Positions 38,082 through 50,451 are shown, counted from the stretch's first letter. The stretch: DNA of 64,000 nt from Mucor racemosus (GCA_027405735.1 JAPEHQ010000019.1:191001-255000), one strand, 5' to 3'. Notes: generated by a model from the letters alone, not told the origin. A program made the numbers and translations.

Positions 38082-38520
38082 AAGTTGGGCGAGATATCAA
38101 CATTCTCCAATAAATTTGATTATAAGAACCAACACGATAAGGATTGGATTGTGTTCACCATCTATTCATTGTTACGTCAATACGAATCAAGCAACTTTCC
38201 AAATCACATCTGGAGCAATGGTACCAGAGCCACGTTTGGTCTATGTTCAAATCAGTTTTTGAAGCAGAGGATAAATTAGAAGCGGCTGTGTAAGTTATTG
38301 ATATAATTTCTATCTAAGAAAATCATTAGATTAACATTTATAAATTCGCATAGTGGCGTGCCTATGATGTTTGTCTCGAAAACACGCAAAAAGCAAACAA
38401 CGAGCTATCTCAACGGTTGAAAAAAATGCAATTTAGTAAGATGGGCCGTAAGATGGATCTAATATGTATTTCGCACCTGCACTAGCTCACATTCAATTCC
38501 AATGGAATTCGGCGCATCAG
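37544..38520. repeat. Large palindrome: two 470-bp arms, 37-bp spacer
   Basis: The left arm 37544-38013 and right arm 38051-38520 are reverse complements around a centre at 38032, with no net indel. The only mismatch I noticed is near the outer ends (GCGTCGAATTCC against GCGCCGAATTCC). The spacer is 38014-38050. Each arm holds the same pseudogene pieces, so the ORFs at 37785-38081 (minus) and 38068-38279 (plus) mirror each other. The real pseudogene continues past the left arm to its stop, whereas the right arm ends abruptly. The right arm is therefore the duplicated copy. Confidence 0.9.
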
Positions 38521-38534
38521 CACTTTTAATTGAA

Positions 38535-38689
38535 TGCCCCACTTTTAAAAAAGTGACCCATTTTCAAACAGGTATCCTGCTTTCAACTAAGTGCCCCCAT
38601 TTTCAAAGAAGTGTCCCAAATTTCCTTTGGTTGTCCCACTTTCAATATTTGTATCTTGAATTTCTTTGGCTGTCCCATTTTCAACCTAT
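38535..38689. repeat. Degenerate minisatellite, eight units of 19-20 bp
   Basis: Units start at 38535, 38554, 38573, 38592, 38612, 38632, 38652 and 38671. The approximate consensus is TGYCCCAYTTTCAAANAAG, for example TGACCCATTTTCAAACAGG and TGCCCCCATTTTCAAAGAAG. It begins 14 bases after the palindrome ends and stops about 150 bases before the next ATG, inside that gene's promoter region. Confidence 0.75.
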
Positions 38690-38841
38690 TTGCTTCAGCT
38701 GTAATTAAATAGGCTGCTTGTTCTATAAATATTGTATCACATCAACCATTTTGTGATACCTTGTTGCAATTTGGTTATAGGATTTCTCTTTCTTCTTGCT
38801 TTTATTTTTCTTTCGTTTACAAAAATAAATAAAAAAAAAAA

Positions 38842-40862
38842 ATGACTTTATTTCAACCGAAACCTAATATCCACTTGTCAACTGAAGAGGAAGAAGAGTC
38901 CAATACATCTCGACGTCCATCTGCGTTTTCAAGAAAGCCTTCAAACTGGTCTATTCCTTGTTGTAGTCATATCAGCCTCGGGAAAAGTAGAGGTAGAATT
39001 CAGTTACCAGAGGATTCAGATAATGATGAAAGTGCTGATGAGGATTTTAATCAACCTGCTTCATTTAATACAAATATAAATCATAATGAAAATTTGCCAA
39101 ATGCCTTTTTACAAGTTCAAGCGAAATCTCAAACTTCATTATCTCGAAATCCGTTTGCTAGAGTCTCTTTTTCTATCAATGAGGAGGAATTGCAGTATCA
39201 GAAAAACAAACGTATTAATAGAGAAGCAGATGCAACAACAGAAGAGCGTCAAATTGATAGTTTTATGCCAGAGGTATTAAATAGTTTTGTAATTTACCAA
39301 GGATATGTATAATCTAATATTTTCGATTCAGGGTTCAGGGGAGGAGGAGCTTGCTAATTTCACTCGATCTTCTTTTACAAGGTACGATGATGAGCCCGAT
39401 TGGACAGAGTCATATAAAGATGATGATGAAGATAGTGTTAAATCTTTTGAAGCAGCAGCAGCAGCAACAGCATTTCAAATCAAAACCGATGAAGATGATG
39501 CAAAGACTAATTTATCACAAGATATTTTAAATACCCAGGCCACAACTACTAATACATCAATTAATATACCAAATGAACAAGAAGATGATACCAGTAGCAT
39601 TACCACCACTACCACCTCCACAACAACAGAAGATGTCATTCCTCAAATTGAAAAAGAAGTATTACATTTGCTTCCTTTACCACGATTATCAAAAGAGATC
39701 CCACCTACTATGATTCATAAAAAGCCTTCATTTGAAAAATCAATGTATGGTGAACAGCCTCTTATGTCTGTGGATCGAAGAAGCCATGGAAGTAGAGTTT
39801 CAAGATTCTCAATGACAGAACACGATTATTTAACCTTGAAAAAAGCAGAGGAGGAAAAGCAGCTGGAAAAGAGAATATCCTCTCTTGATGTGGCAAATAC
39901 CACGAGTACTAGTGCAGCTTTAGCGGCAGGTACAAAAGAATTACCACAAGATGATCCCTTAGGTGGTAATACTGTTAATGATGCAGCCACTAAAGAACAA
40001 GATGTGCAGCAGCAAACAAGACCTTTGACAGCACAAGTTAAAGATGACAGAAGAGCCTCAATCGCTCAATCATTATTAGGTGACAAACTTGATGATTTTA
40101 CTGAAAAGTTGGCATTTATTAAAAAGAATATCATTATGAGCATTGACTCGGATGAAGAAGATGATGACGACGAAGAAATCAGCGCAGAAAATATATTAAA
40201 GAAAATAGAAAAAGCAAAATCCAACAGGTTTGTAAAGGAAGAGAAAATGTTGCAATAAAAAAAAATAAGATTGCTAATGATTTCTGAATAGTGCCATCAC
40301 TACCTCTTCTGATCAAAGGCCTCCTCCAACATTGCATCGTAGAACCAGTTCTCTTATGGATGCCGTACCAACAATTGCAAGATTTATGAATCAAATCGGC
40401 GGCGGTAGTAATGGTGGTAATACTACGCCAGAAGCTAATTCAACTGCACAATTATCTTCTTCACAAACCTCAACTTCATCATTCTCGCCATCCTCTTTAT
40501 TCTCGGCGCTAGCTGGACCTATGCCAGAGCCGTCAGCATCCAACGCTTCTTTGCAGCAGACAACAACCACTACCAAAAAAATGAACGAAAAAAGATCGAT
40601 ACAAGAAGAAGGAGAGGAAGAGGATGAGGAGCTTTTTGACTTTCATAAGGTTCTCGAAATTGGTAAAAATGTCAAAACTTTTGGTGAAGGATTTGTAGGT
40701 AATGGTATGCGCATGCTTAATGATGTTGCTACTCGTGTGAAAACTACTGTTGAGGAAGAACAAAAGAGAGCTGCTGCTGAAATGGCAGCACAAAAGAATG
40801 AAAGTACTTCAACAGCATCTTCTTCTACAAATGAGAATGAATGGATGCATAATTATCTTTAA
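38842..40862 (+). CDS. Uncharacterised acidic, largely disordered protein
   Basis: Function unknown. Exons 38842-39273, 39332-40227 and 40292-40862 join in frame to 632 aa. The sequence is rich in Glu/Asp, Ser and Thr, with low-complexity stretches (Thr/Ser run SSITTTTTSTTTEDV, acidic run DSDEEDDDDEE at about 424-434). More ordered-looking parts are DDRRASIAQSLLGDKLDDFT followed by a helix (about 397-420), and EELFDFHKVLEIGKNVKTFG near the C-terminus (about 560-595) leading into a predicted helix rich in Ala/Glu. RRASIAQS, SRRPSAF and RRTSSLM look like basophilic kinase sites. No signal peptide or membrane segment. The promoter lies next to the minisatellite and palindrome. The gene model is well supported by splice phases and codon character, the role not at all. 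Confidence 0.75.
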
Positions 40863-41428
40863 ATAAATGCCTCCATTTTCTTTTTTTAGGACGTTCCCAA
40901 ATATGGCTCTTGTCAGTTGTTTCAAATCTTTTTCTGGATCCCATGAGCAATGAATTTTCTGTTTTATGTTTTTTATATCATCTCCAGAATTTTGGCTATA
41001 TGACCGTATTTTTTATTTTTATTTTCTCTTATAAAACATTATTCTAAAATCATTTTTTTGTATGCAAAATCATCTTCTTTTTACAGAAAAAAAGAAAAAC
41101 ATAGCGGGCGGTATTTGAATTACGCTTCAATCACAACTATTATTCAAACATTTCTAGCTTTAAAGGATTCTTTTAAAGAATTATCACATATTATAAGAGG
41201 GCAAATATTTTATTAAATAACAACTGACCTCATGAATTATATGTATATATTTTTTTATAATCAAAAATTGCATTAAAAATCAATGACTTTACTCATTTTA
41301 TTTTGACAGGTCAACAAAATTGTGACCATGGGATGTGACCTTTTTGCGTAGAAATCTACTAATTTTTTACATTTTGAATTTTTCCTTTCCTTTCTTTTTT
41401 TTTTTGTACAAATCCATTACAGACATCA
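40863..41428. promoter_or_regulatory. Intergenic before the Dbp8 gene
   Basis: AT-rich, 566 bases. A run of T at 41394-41405 lies 23 bases before the ATG. Nothing else recognised. Confidence 0.35.
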
Positions 41429-41848
41429 ATGGCAGCCTTACCCAGTAGAACACTTAGCAGAGTAGCAGCTTCTCAAAAGAAAGCTATAGAAAAAAAAAAG
41501 CAAGTCATTGCACCCGAAGGAACTAGTTTTATTGACATTGGTGTTGAAGAATGGCTTAGCGATACATTGAAATCCATGTCCATCAAGGAACCTACCGAGA
41601 TTCAAAGAGCTTGTATACCTCCAATTTTAGCAGGTAAAGATGTCATTGGTGGTGCCAAGACTGGTTCTGGTAAAACAGCTGCTTTTGCACTTCCCATCTT
41701 GCAAAAATTATCAGAAGATCCATATGGTGTATTTGCTTTGGTGTTGACACCTACTAGAGAACTTGCATTTCAAATTGCTGAGCAGTTTCGAGTGCTTGGT
41801 AAAGGAATGGGTATTAAAGAGTGTGTTGTTGTAGGCGGAATGGGTAAG

Positions 41849-41896
<48 letters not shown>

Positions 41897-43052
41897 ATTG
41901 ATGAACACTGACCAATTTTTTTTTCTAGATATGATGAAACAAGCATTAGAACTTGCAAAGAGACCTCATGTAATCATTGCTACACCAGGTCGTCTTCGTG
42001 ATCATATTAGAAGTAGTTCGGGAGCAGTAGATTTAAGACGTTGTAAATTCTTGGTCATGGATGAAGCAGATCGTATGTTTACACCTACATTTGTACCTGA
42101 ATTGGAAGTGATTTTACCTTTATTACCCAAGCAGAGACAAACATTATTATTCACAGCTACCATGACTGAATCAATTTTAGCATTGCGTGATGCAGAAGAG
42201 GATGTTTCAAAGAGACCTTTTGTTCACATGTGTGATATGTCAACATCTACAGTTAATACATTGGATCAATTTTATGTATTTGTACCATCTCAAGTTAGAA
42301 TGGTTTATTTGGCACATCTTTTGCGTACAGACGATTTAAAGGAGAAATCTATCATTATTTTCTGTGGAAGATGTTCAACTGCTGAATTGATGACTGTCAT
42401 GCTAAAAGAATTGGGTATTCGTTGTACTGCACTTCATTCAGAAATGTCGCAACAACAACGTTTGGATTCTCTTGGTAAATTTAGAGCTGAAGTTATCAAG
42501 ATTTTGATTTCTACTGATGTTGGTTCTCGGTAAAGTTCAAGCTTGTTTCTGTTTAAAATGTTGCTAATTTTTATATATTAGTGGTTTGGATATTCCTTCT
42601 GTTGAATGTGTCTTAAATTATGATATTCCTCGTGATCCTACAGATTATATTCATCGTGTTGGTCGTACTGCTCGTGCTGGTAGAGATGGTAAAGCTATTT
42701 CAATTGTAGCCGAAAAGGATATTCAACTTATTCAAAATATTGAGGAACGCATTAGTAAGTTTTGTTTTGTTTTTTGTCAAGCATCAAAATTGAATTCTGA
42801 CTGATGTATCATGTATCATGTAGATAAAAAAATGGAGAAATATGATGTTAATGAAAATGAAATTCTTGAAGAATTGTCTGAAGTTACTGCAGCTAAACGT
42901 GAAGCCAGCATGGTAATAAAAAAAAAGCATTTAATTTATTTAATGTTATAATGTATTCTAACTATTATCATTTCTAGCAATTACATGATAAACAATTTGG
43001 AGCAAAGACACATATTAGAAAGAAGAAGAGAATGGCAAAGGATGAGGAATAA
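41429..43052 (+). CDS. DBP8: DEAD-box ATP-dependent RNA helicase Dbp8 (DDX49-like)
   Basis: Nucleolar RNA helicase needed for early cleavages in 18S rRNA maturation. Exons 41429-41843, 41929-42529, 42582-42754, 42824-42912 and 42978-43052 join in frame to 450 aa, the size of Dbp8/DDX49. Motifs in order: Q motif [15 protein letters not shown] (about 53-67), I AKTGSGKT (about 76-83), Ia PTREL, GG, Ib [20 protein letters not shown] in place of the usual SAT, V STDVGSRGLDIPS across intron 2, and [13 protein letters not shown]. The C-terminal tail is basic ([12 protein letters not shown]). Intron 1 contains a (TA)n tract of about 35-40 bases. The TAT form of motif III keeps the hydroxyl and is conservative. 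Confidence 0.93.
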
Positions 43053-43124
43053 ATACACTTATATAGAATTACAATAGACTTTTTTTTTTTACCCCCCCCC
43101 CCAATTCCTAACTTGTAAATAAAT

Positions 43125-44830
43125 TTAATACGATAAATAAGCAGATCTTTTTCGTTCATTTGCTGATACAGCTAATGTAGCAGCAAATAGACCAACTGCA
43201 ATGCCTAATGAAGCAACTACCATTTGTGTAGCAAAAGATATACCTTGATCATCTTGACGGATCAAGAAATAAGCGCCCTGAATACCAATACTTCCAGGCA
43301 CTAGGGATGTAATGCCGCATGAAAGTGGCACAAGGGCAAGATCACCCGTCAATTTAAAGTAAAAATTTCCAAATAAACCAACCGAGAATGCGCTAATTGT
43401 TCCCACAATTTGAAAATTTGTAATGAATTTACTTGATAAAACCGATACACCGAACCCAATGGCAGAGCAGCACACCATGGAAGGCCACTGTTTCATAGTA
43501 GCTCCTAGATTGATTGACATACTGATTGCCATCAGTGGAAACAAACAGATGTGAAGCCATGATGGTGCTTGTCCTTTACAAACATCAAATACGGAAGGCG
43601 ATGAATGAGCATCTACTGCTTCGTATAAACTTGTGCCTATTTCTAATCCATAACCTATAAATAATGCATAAATCATGGCGTATACAAATCGTACAGTTCC
43701 GGTTATGACATGACGTGCCGATAATTCCATCTAGTAGGAAAGAGAAGCATTTTTTAGTATATAAAAAGTATAATTAGACTATATATATATGCAATATTTA
43801 CTATGGACATGGTCAATGTATAACCTGGTATTAAGATTGAAGTGGCCGACAAAACAACACCTGTAAAGCAAATCCATTGATCTAATGCCTTTGCAATAAA
43901 AGCAATCAACACGGTTGTAGAAATCTCAAAGATGTTACAATATGCTGTATATCGTTCAGATAGTATAATTAATAGACCAACTAATAAACCAAGACCACCA
44001 CTTAGAGCAGTGTCTATTAATGTTCCATTAAACATAATAAGGGCTGTAAATAAACTGCTTAGAGTGTGTGATAGTAGTGTTATCCATGGATTCCAAGTTG
44101 GCTTAGCTTTAAAGATTTCCTGTAATTGTTGAATGCTTTGAGTTGCAGATATATAGTCTTTTTCATCTGGTTTCTTTAAACACATGCTTTGAATGAGATC
44201 ATTTACTTTTGTCAGTTTTCCCATATCAAATCCTTGCGGACATTTTATTAATACTGTTTGAGAATGACAATAACATTGATGCCATGGTAGTGTTGTTGTT
44301 GTTGTTGTTGTTGTAGTGTTGGTGGTGGTGGTGGTAGCTGTTGTAGTTGAATTATCAATTGGAGTATTATAAAAAGTCATCATCATTATTCCTGGAATGA
44401 AAACAAAAGTAGCATGTAATGATAAAGATTTAGATACATGCTCCAAAGCTTCTTCCTGTTTATTATATGATTAGTTATTACGGTATATACTAAATAATTA
44501 TATACATACAATTCGATGACATGGTGCTCCATATAACATTAATGATTTACATAAAGAAATTAGTACCTTTTTTTCAACCTCATCAACGTGATGATCATCA
44601 TCACCACCAATTGTATTTTCTTCATCCCAACGATCACAATGCTTCTCTTCTTCTTGTGTAACAACAGATGCAGTAGTAGATGTATTAGAAGATAACTCAG
44701 GGCTACTCCACCGAGGAACCAAGAATTGCCACTTTTTCCAAGCCTGTATACTATCTTCTGATACCTTGTGATGTATTGGGATATTGTTATTTATTGGTAA
44801 TTCAAATGAGTGTCTATTGCTGATGTTCAT
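43125..44830 (-). CDS. ThrE/Prm10-type multi-pass transporter
   Basis: Member of the threonine/serine exporter (ThrE, DUF1212) family, to which yeast PRM10 and YJL108C belong. Exons 44830-44510, 44455-43802 and 43730-43125 join in frame to 526 aa. The cytosolic N-terminus (1-90) is polar. The family's start motif SLMLYGAPCHRIEEALEHVS lies at about 97-116 across intron 1. A Thr-rich run at about 145-170 is encoded by a microsatellite. About ten membrane segments follow (for example GLGLLVGLLIILS and IGFGVSVLSS), ending with LVPGSIGIQGAYF, typical of the C-terminal half. Substrate in fungi is unknown. It is convergent with Dbp8, the two stops lying about 70 bases apart across a C-run (43092-43101). 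Confidence 0.88.
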
Positions 44831-46127
44831 TTTTATATAGAGAAAAAAAAAAAAAAAGAAAAGCGCTTCATTGAAATATACTCTACATGTATACATTTAT
44901 TGTTTAAAAAAAAACACTTAATAATAATAATATCTCTGTTGGTCATAGTTTTAACAATTGTTAAGATGTAGAGGTTATTTAAATGGAATTTCTTTTATCC
45001 TCTTCGTTTGTTCATCAATCATTAGATCTAATCTCTTTTTTTTTTTTTTTTTTTTTTTCTTTTACATTTGAGGATCCGTTATACTATATCAAAATCCATT
45101 AAAGCATTTTAGCATGTATTTAAAAACAGTTATCTGGTTGATATAGGTGCTCAAGGATTTCATCAACAAGTAAAGCATTTTTGTGTATTTTTTTGTTTTT
45201 AAAAAATGTACTAGACGATTGAAATTTTAACACCATTTCTAATATGTAAAAAAAAGTCCCAAATTATTATACGCAACATACAAAAAGACCTTCTCATCAT
45301 CATAAAAGCATTTAGGGTATTAATTTTTAGCAAAAAAAAATATTAAAATGTACCTTGGATGTTGCAGTTTATTTTAGTGTAAATTTTAGTCAAATTTATT
45401 ATATTCAAAAGCAATAAAAAACCCTTTAAAGCAAATAAAAAGACAAACCAATGAACTTTTTAAATGTGGTAGTATCTTGATGATTTAATTGTTATCAGTT
45501 GAATACTGTCGAATGCCTAATTTATCTAGTGCCTACATATATATATATATATATATATTCAACCATGTAATGTACATTATGTAGATACATTATGTATGTT
45601 TGTTCCCATTGATAATCTGTGCTCACTTTACAGTTTCCCTATTCCCGAAAGCATGGTACTTTGATTATGGGGCTCCCACTACTAGACATAACCAATCTAT
45701 TTTTCTCTTCAGCCAAATAAAAACAAAAATGACAACGTGGACTATACAAAATCGCTCATATGTTGTTATTTTGCTTCTTGCAAGTGACACATAACATAGA
45801 TTGTTTTGCTCGTACAACATAGCACTACAATAGTTATTCCTTGATTTGGGTCATTTTTTTTTATGGATAGGATGGGAAGGAAACATGTTGTATAAAAAAG
45901 TAAATGTAAAAGGTGTTTTATAAATATAAATGACAATAGTAAAAAGATCAAAAAAAAAGCTTTGACCACGCTCTTAATATGTTGGTGTTCTTTCTGTTTC
46001 TTCTTCTATTCTTTTTTTTTTTTATTTTTACAGAATTACCAAGAGTTATGTGTTACAATATTACGGTATAAAATGGAATGAATGAATGAATGGTACAATT
46101 TATTATAATAAAAACAACAAGAAAGGT
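44831..46127. other. Intergenic, no gene seen
   Basis: Upstream of the ThrE gene and downstream of the cyclin gene. It contains T runs (about 45039-45059), a (TA)n tract at 45538-45559 and GAAT repeats at 46076-46090. No coding ORF recognised. Confidence 0.5.
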
Positions 46128-47021
46128 TTAACAATCATGGGTATAAGAAGATATTAAAGTATCTAAATGATAGTGATTTATATTGCCATGTAATTTTTTA
46201 TATAAAACGGATGGTACAATTGCTTGGTCTAATAAACATTCCGATCTTTTCATTTGTTGTTGATCATTGTCGTTATCATTAATATCTCTTTTTCTTTTTA
46301 ATGAAACTTGAGTAGGAGGAGGAGGAGATGAATAAGGAGAATCAGTATTTGGCGGTGATAACGGTGGTGCTGATACTGATAGTGATGCAACTTGTAAAAC
46401 TGGAGACAACGTGCATTGTTGATTCATGAGCGCGTGCTTTAATAATTGATCTCCATAGGCCTGCATATCTTCCAGCTTGACATGCAAGTCAAAATTGCAT
46501 AAGAATAAAAATTCTAGTTCTAGTTGATTTAATTCACATAACGGAATACCACCGACCTATTTGAGGAGGAGGATTAGTTTATCTATTGGTTTACAAGTAC
46601 AAAAAGGAAAATTTACTTTGGCATATCTGGAATTTGGATAGAATACATCAGATGTAAATTTCGATGCAACGACAATACTTGTAATTAATAATCTATGTAC
46701 AGTAAATGAATTTACTGCATATCTAGTCTTTTTTAATTTGGCAATTCTATCGAAATAAACCAACAAGCATAATAAAACTTCGTTTGAAAATGGAGCAAAC
46801 TTCAGTATACGAACAAGATATGGATAAACAGCAATGTTTGGTATTGTTCTTGAATGAAAATGAGTTACTGTTGTTGAAGAAGTATTATTGATTAATTTGT
46901 CGTTTGTTTCAATAATGGAATCTAGTAAATCTGCTACAATGATAACGAGTAAATCTACAGGATGGTTTGCAATGTCTAGTGATGTTGTTATTGTTAATGT
47001 ATATGATGGTTTAGGCGGCAT
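46128..47021 (-). CDS. Pho80/PCL-type cyclin (Pho85 partner)
   Basis: Cyclin that activates a Pho85-like kinase; such pairs govern phosphate response, glycogen metabolism or polarity. Exons 47021-46617 and 46556-46128 join in frame to 277 aa. The cyclin box is at about 52-165: FHSRTIPNIAVYPYLVRILK, then LLCLLVYFDRIAKL, VNSFTVHRLLITSIVVASKF, and after the intron VGGIPLCELNQLELEFLFLC. The pattern DRI...NSFTVHRLLI...KF and GGI..ELN.LE is diagnostic of the Pho80 group. The C-terminal 90 residues are Ser/Pro-rich with SPPNTDSPYSS, possible proline-directed phosphorylation sites, and a basic SLKRKRD. Which yeast PCL it matches cannot be decided by eye. Confidence 0.9.
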
Positions 47022-47439
47022 TCAATTTAATAAATGTATAAATATGGAAAATAAAGCCCTTCTTGAGAGATGTTGTAAGAAAGAAAGAAAGAAAAAAAAA
47101 AGTAAAAAAAGAGAAAGAGAGAAAGATGATTCACTTGATACGAAAACAAAATGTTGGAAATGTGTTTTTTAGCAAAAAATAATGGGATATTATGATGTGT
47201 GCATTATCTGTTTGTGTGTGTGTGTGTGTTCACATTCTTTTTCCCTTGAAATCATTTGAAATTTAATTATGCTTCTTTAATGGCTTAGCTAAACAAAAAA
47301 TTCAAAAATCAGGTACCCAATCTAAAGGTCTAAATTAAGCATATGTTGATTCAAAATGCTATCCGCGTGTTAACCATGAGGGTTTTGGTTGGATGAAACC
47401 TTTTTTTTTTATTATTTTTATATGTGACTCTATAGGAAT
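47022..47439. promoter_or_regulatory. Cyclin upstream region and twinfilin 3' end
   Basis: It contains an A/G-rich stretch (about 47075-47125) just upstream of the cyclin ATG, GT repeats at about 47213-47229 and a T run at 47401-47410. No gene. Confidence 0.4.
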
Positions 47440-49062
47440 TTAAACAGAAGATGTCGTATTTGTAGTGCTGATGGTAGAGGATGATGAATGAAGAGAAGAT
47501 GTTGCTGTAGCAGGTCTTCTTCTACCAGGTGCAACAGGTCTCTTGAAACCTTGTTTAGTACCACCCAACATTTGAATACGATCACCAACCATGCCACCAG
47601 AAGGTGAACTACTAGCATTTGAATTACTGCTTTGTTGTTTCTGTTCAAGTTCTTCATCGAAATACTCTCCAGTTAAATCAGATAAATCACTAGTTTCAAA
47701 CTGTATATCAAAAATGATTAAACTTTATATTCTTTGTGCTATATCATCTTGTTATTACCTTTTTGATTATTTGAATAGAAGCTTCATTCTCGGCTGCTGT
47801 GATGACATTAGCTTTGGAAGATGAATACAACATGCGTTCTCTGATCTTGGAACTGGAAGGACATGTATAAATGAATACTAAAAGTATAGGATTATTAATT
47901 ATTCATAACCATCTATTTCCTGTTTGTCTTACCAAGTGATTCATTGGATCCATGTTGATAGATATAAAAAGTAAATCTTGGGGCATTTTCACTAATTGTC
48001 TTGCTTAATTCATTAATAGAAACTTGTGTTGCATTATCTAAATCAATTTTTTCATTATCCAAATGCTTGTTTAAAAATAAAGAAAATGTTAAAAAAAAAA
48101 TCTAGCCATGTATTTAAAGCATTTAAACATGTACTTTACCAAAGAAACAAAATTAAAAGATCTTTCTTCAGTCTTTTTTAATTCAGAAAGTGCTTCAATA
48201 GCCTTTTCTGTTAAAGGAAATGCAACACCGGGTGCATAACTCTTTCTTGTAGCAGTGCCTTGATAATCAGAAACAGTTGCAGCCTGATTTTTCAACTTAA
48301 TAAATGTTTGCAGCATAGTTTATTGTGCTTACCTCGGCAGCCTTGATCTCTACAAGCTCTTGCTCACGTCTTGTTAATGGTGCTTCTGCATTTTTATGAG
48401 CAAGATGTTTCTTGTATCCATCCCATGTAAACTCCGACTAAAGCAAAAAGCATGGAATTCAACATTTTGCATTGCATTGAAAGAGACAAAACTTAACTTA
48501 CTTTTTCAGTACCATAGATGCTATCAGAGAATCTATAATCTCCCAATTCTCTTGTTAATGTAGCTCTGGTAGAAGCATACAACATTTTATCACGGACTTT
48601 AGCATTATCTGGGACATAACAAAGGAACAACCATTTGTATTCTCCAGAAGAAGAATTCTTTTCATCGAAACGAACGAAAATATAAGAAGGTGTTTTAGTC
48701 TCAAGATATTCATCAATATATTGTTTATAATCTATATTAAAGATAGTTGGTTATTTGTGTATATATATATATTAATATGAAATTTACCAGACTCAAAATC
48801 ATTTTGAACAGCAGAGGTGCCATTTGGTACCAAGGATTCTATATATTTTTACCATGTAAATAAGGATACAAAAAATATGTTTATATAGGGCATTACCTTG
48901 TTCAATAGATACACGGAGAATACGGACGTTTCCGCTAGAAACTGCATCAGCAAAAACCTTTGAAAGGTCCTCGGACACTATTTTTATATATATTTTAATA
49001 CAATATTCGGGTGAATAATCGAGATTATCTCAAATACCTTGAATACCACTTTGATGAGACAT
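47440..49062 (-). CDS. TWF1: Twinfilin (two ADF-H domains)
   Basis: Actin-monomer-binding protein with two cofilin-like domains; it caps and depolymerises actin filaments at cortical patches. Nine exons join in frame: 49062-49038, 48977-48897, 48838-48788, 48731-48502, 48437-48333, 48283-48140, 48065-47933, 47877-47759 and 47700-47440. They give 382 aa, slightly longer than usual. ADF-H 1 is at about 1-137: MSHQSGIQVSEDLSKVFADA at the start, then EYKWLFLCYVPDNAKVRDKM and YASTRATLTRELG. ADF-H 2 is at about 175-300, with FPLTEKAIEALSELK, FTFYIYQH and VFIYTCPSSSKIRERMLYSS. The tail (about 315-382) is Ser/Thr/Pro-rich with KRPVAPGRRRPA, a basic segment in the place where yeast twinfilin binds capping protein. 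Eight short introns make this the most fragmented gene per length in the window. Confidence 0.92.
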
Positions 49063-49478
49063 AACGCGTTTTGTGTATGATAATAACTGGAAAGAAAATC
49101 TTTATATTCTCTTGTATAAATTGTAGTAAATTAGGTGTGTACTCTCACGGGATTTGAATAACATTCTTGAAACGACATACTATCTTACATGACTTCGAAT
49201 TCAATTAACAAATATATTGCAAGAGAAATATCAAATTGAAAGTATGTCGATGTTAAGCAGGATCATAGTGCATTTGTAGAGATGGATATTAAATGTATTT
49301 ATTTGTCTCAAACTGATTGATTGCTCGATTTATCCTGAAAAAACTGATTCAAGCAAATGAACGTGTGAGCATTATGATTGGCCCTTTTCTTACAAATTAG
49401 TAAACAATTAGATGAAAAACTTTTCAGAAACAATTCAAGTTTGAATTGTTTTTCTTTTGATCATTCTCTCGATCTGTC
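49063..49478. promoter_or_regulatory. Divergent promoter, twinfilin and the unknown basic protein
   Basis: 416 bases between the start codons of two divergent genes. No repeat or clear TATA box. Confidence 0.4.
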
Positions 49479-50451
49479 ATGGTATCTACTCGAAGTAAAT
49501 TAAAGGAATCTGATTCCAACTTTATTTTGAGTCATATCAGATTTCCAACGAAAACAGTCGACTATAGAGGTAAATAATAAAAAATTCATCATGTCAGGGT
49601 CCAGAAGTTGACGTATTATTGTATTTTAGCAATTTATGATAAAAGTGACCCAGAGAAAGCTTCTTTTGTTGTAAGTCTAGTCTTTGAGAATGTTTATGTA
49701 TGACTATACAGAAATACTAATACAAATTGAATAGAAATTACTAGAAGCCATCAATATTAGAGCAAGTGAAGTTTCAAATCATCAACCCAACTTTCCAAAA
49801 ATGGATCTATCAGCACTTTACTGTTTAGGCATTACAATTCAAGAGTATGCTCGACATTTAAGCACTGATATTTTAACTCAAAAGAAAGCTGTAGAAAACA
49901 AACCATCGATTAATAGCGCTTATACATCAGAGGAAATCAAATCAAGAACATTAGAATCGATCATTCAAAAGTTTAAGCCTCAAAAGAGTACCATTATACA
50001 TGCCAAAGATGACCTTCAAGTCACAGCTCGACCTAATATAGAACAGGAACTATCCTTTTCATCTAGAGAACGCAGAGCAAATATTAACCATCAAGTCGAG
50101 ATCCAAACATCAAATAAAGGCAATCCATATGATCAATTATTTTTGGACCCTGAATGGAAAGGCTCCGTTGCCAAAAAACGTCGAGATCTGAACGCCAATT
50201 CAGAGGAAGCTGCTGCTAGAAGAGCAAATGCAGAACTCCTTAAACAACAAAGATTAGAGATTCGTCGAACCAAGGAAGAATTAGAAGCAAAAGAAGCAAA
50301 AGCAGCCATTATAACTCGCAAAAGAGTTAGAAATGAAGATGATACCAACTATGATGTGTTTGATAAAACCAGCAATAAACCAAAGAAGAAAGCCAAAGCA
50401 TCTCTTGCAAAGAAAAAGAACAAGACTGCATCGAGTCAAAAAGGCTTTTAA
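49479..50451 (+). CDS. Uncharacterised protein with helical N-terminus and basic coiled-coil C-terminus
   Basis: Function unknown. Exons 49479-49569, 49630-49670 and 49735-50451 join in frame to 282 aa. The N-terminal 90 residues look folded: HIRFPTKTVDYRAIYD, then KLLEAINIRASEVSNHQP and MDLSALYCLGITIQEYARHL, a pattern that recalls small chromatin or Pol I factors with a single conserved helix pair. I would not name a family. About 190-240 is a Glu/Lys/Ala-rich coiled coil (EEAAARRANAELLKQQRLEI). The last 35 residues are nearly all Lys/Ala/Ser/Asn (KKKAKASLAKKKNKTASSQ), a likely nuclear or nucleolar localisation signal. Splice phases agree throughout. Nuclear location is inference from the tail. 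Confidence 0.75.

Noticed and set aside
38535..38689. CRISPR-like array
   Set aside because: The units are contiguous and degenerate, with no unique spacers, in a fungal nuclear context.
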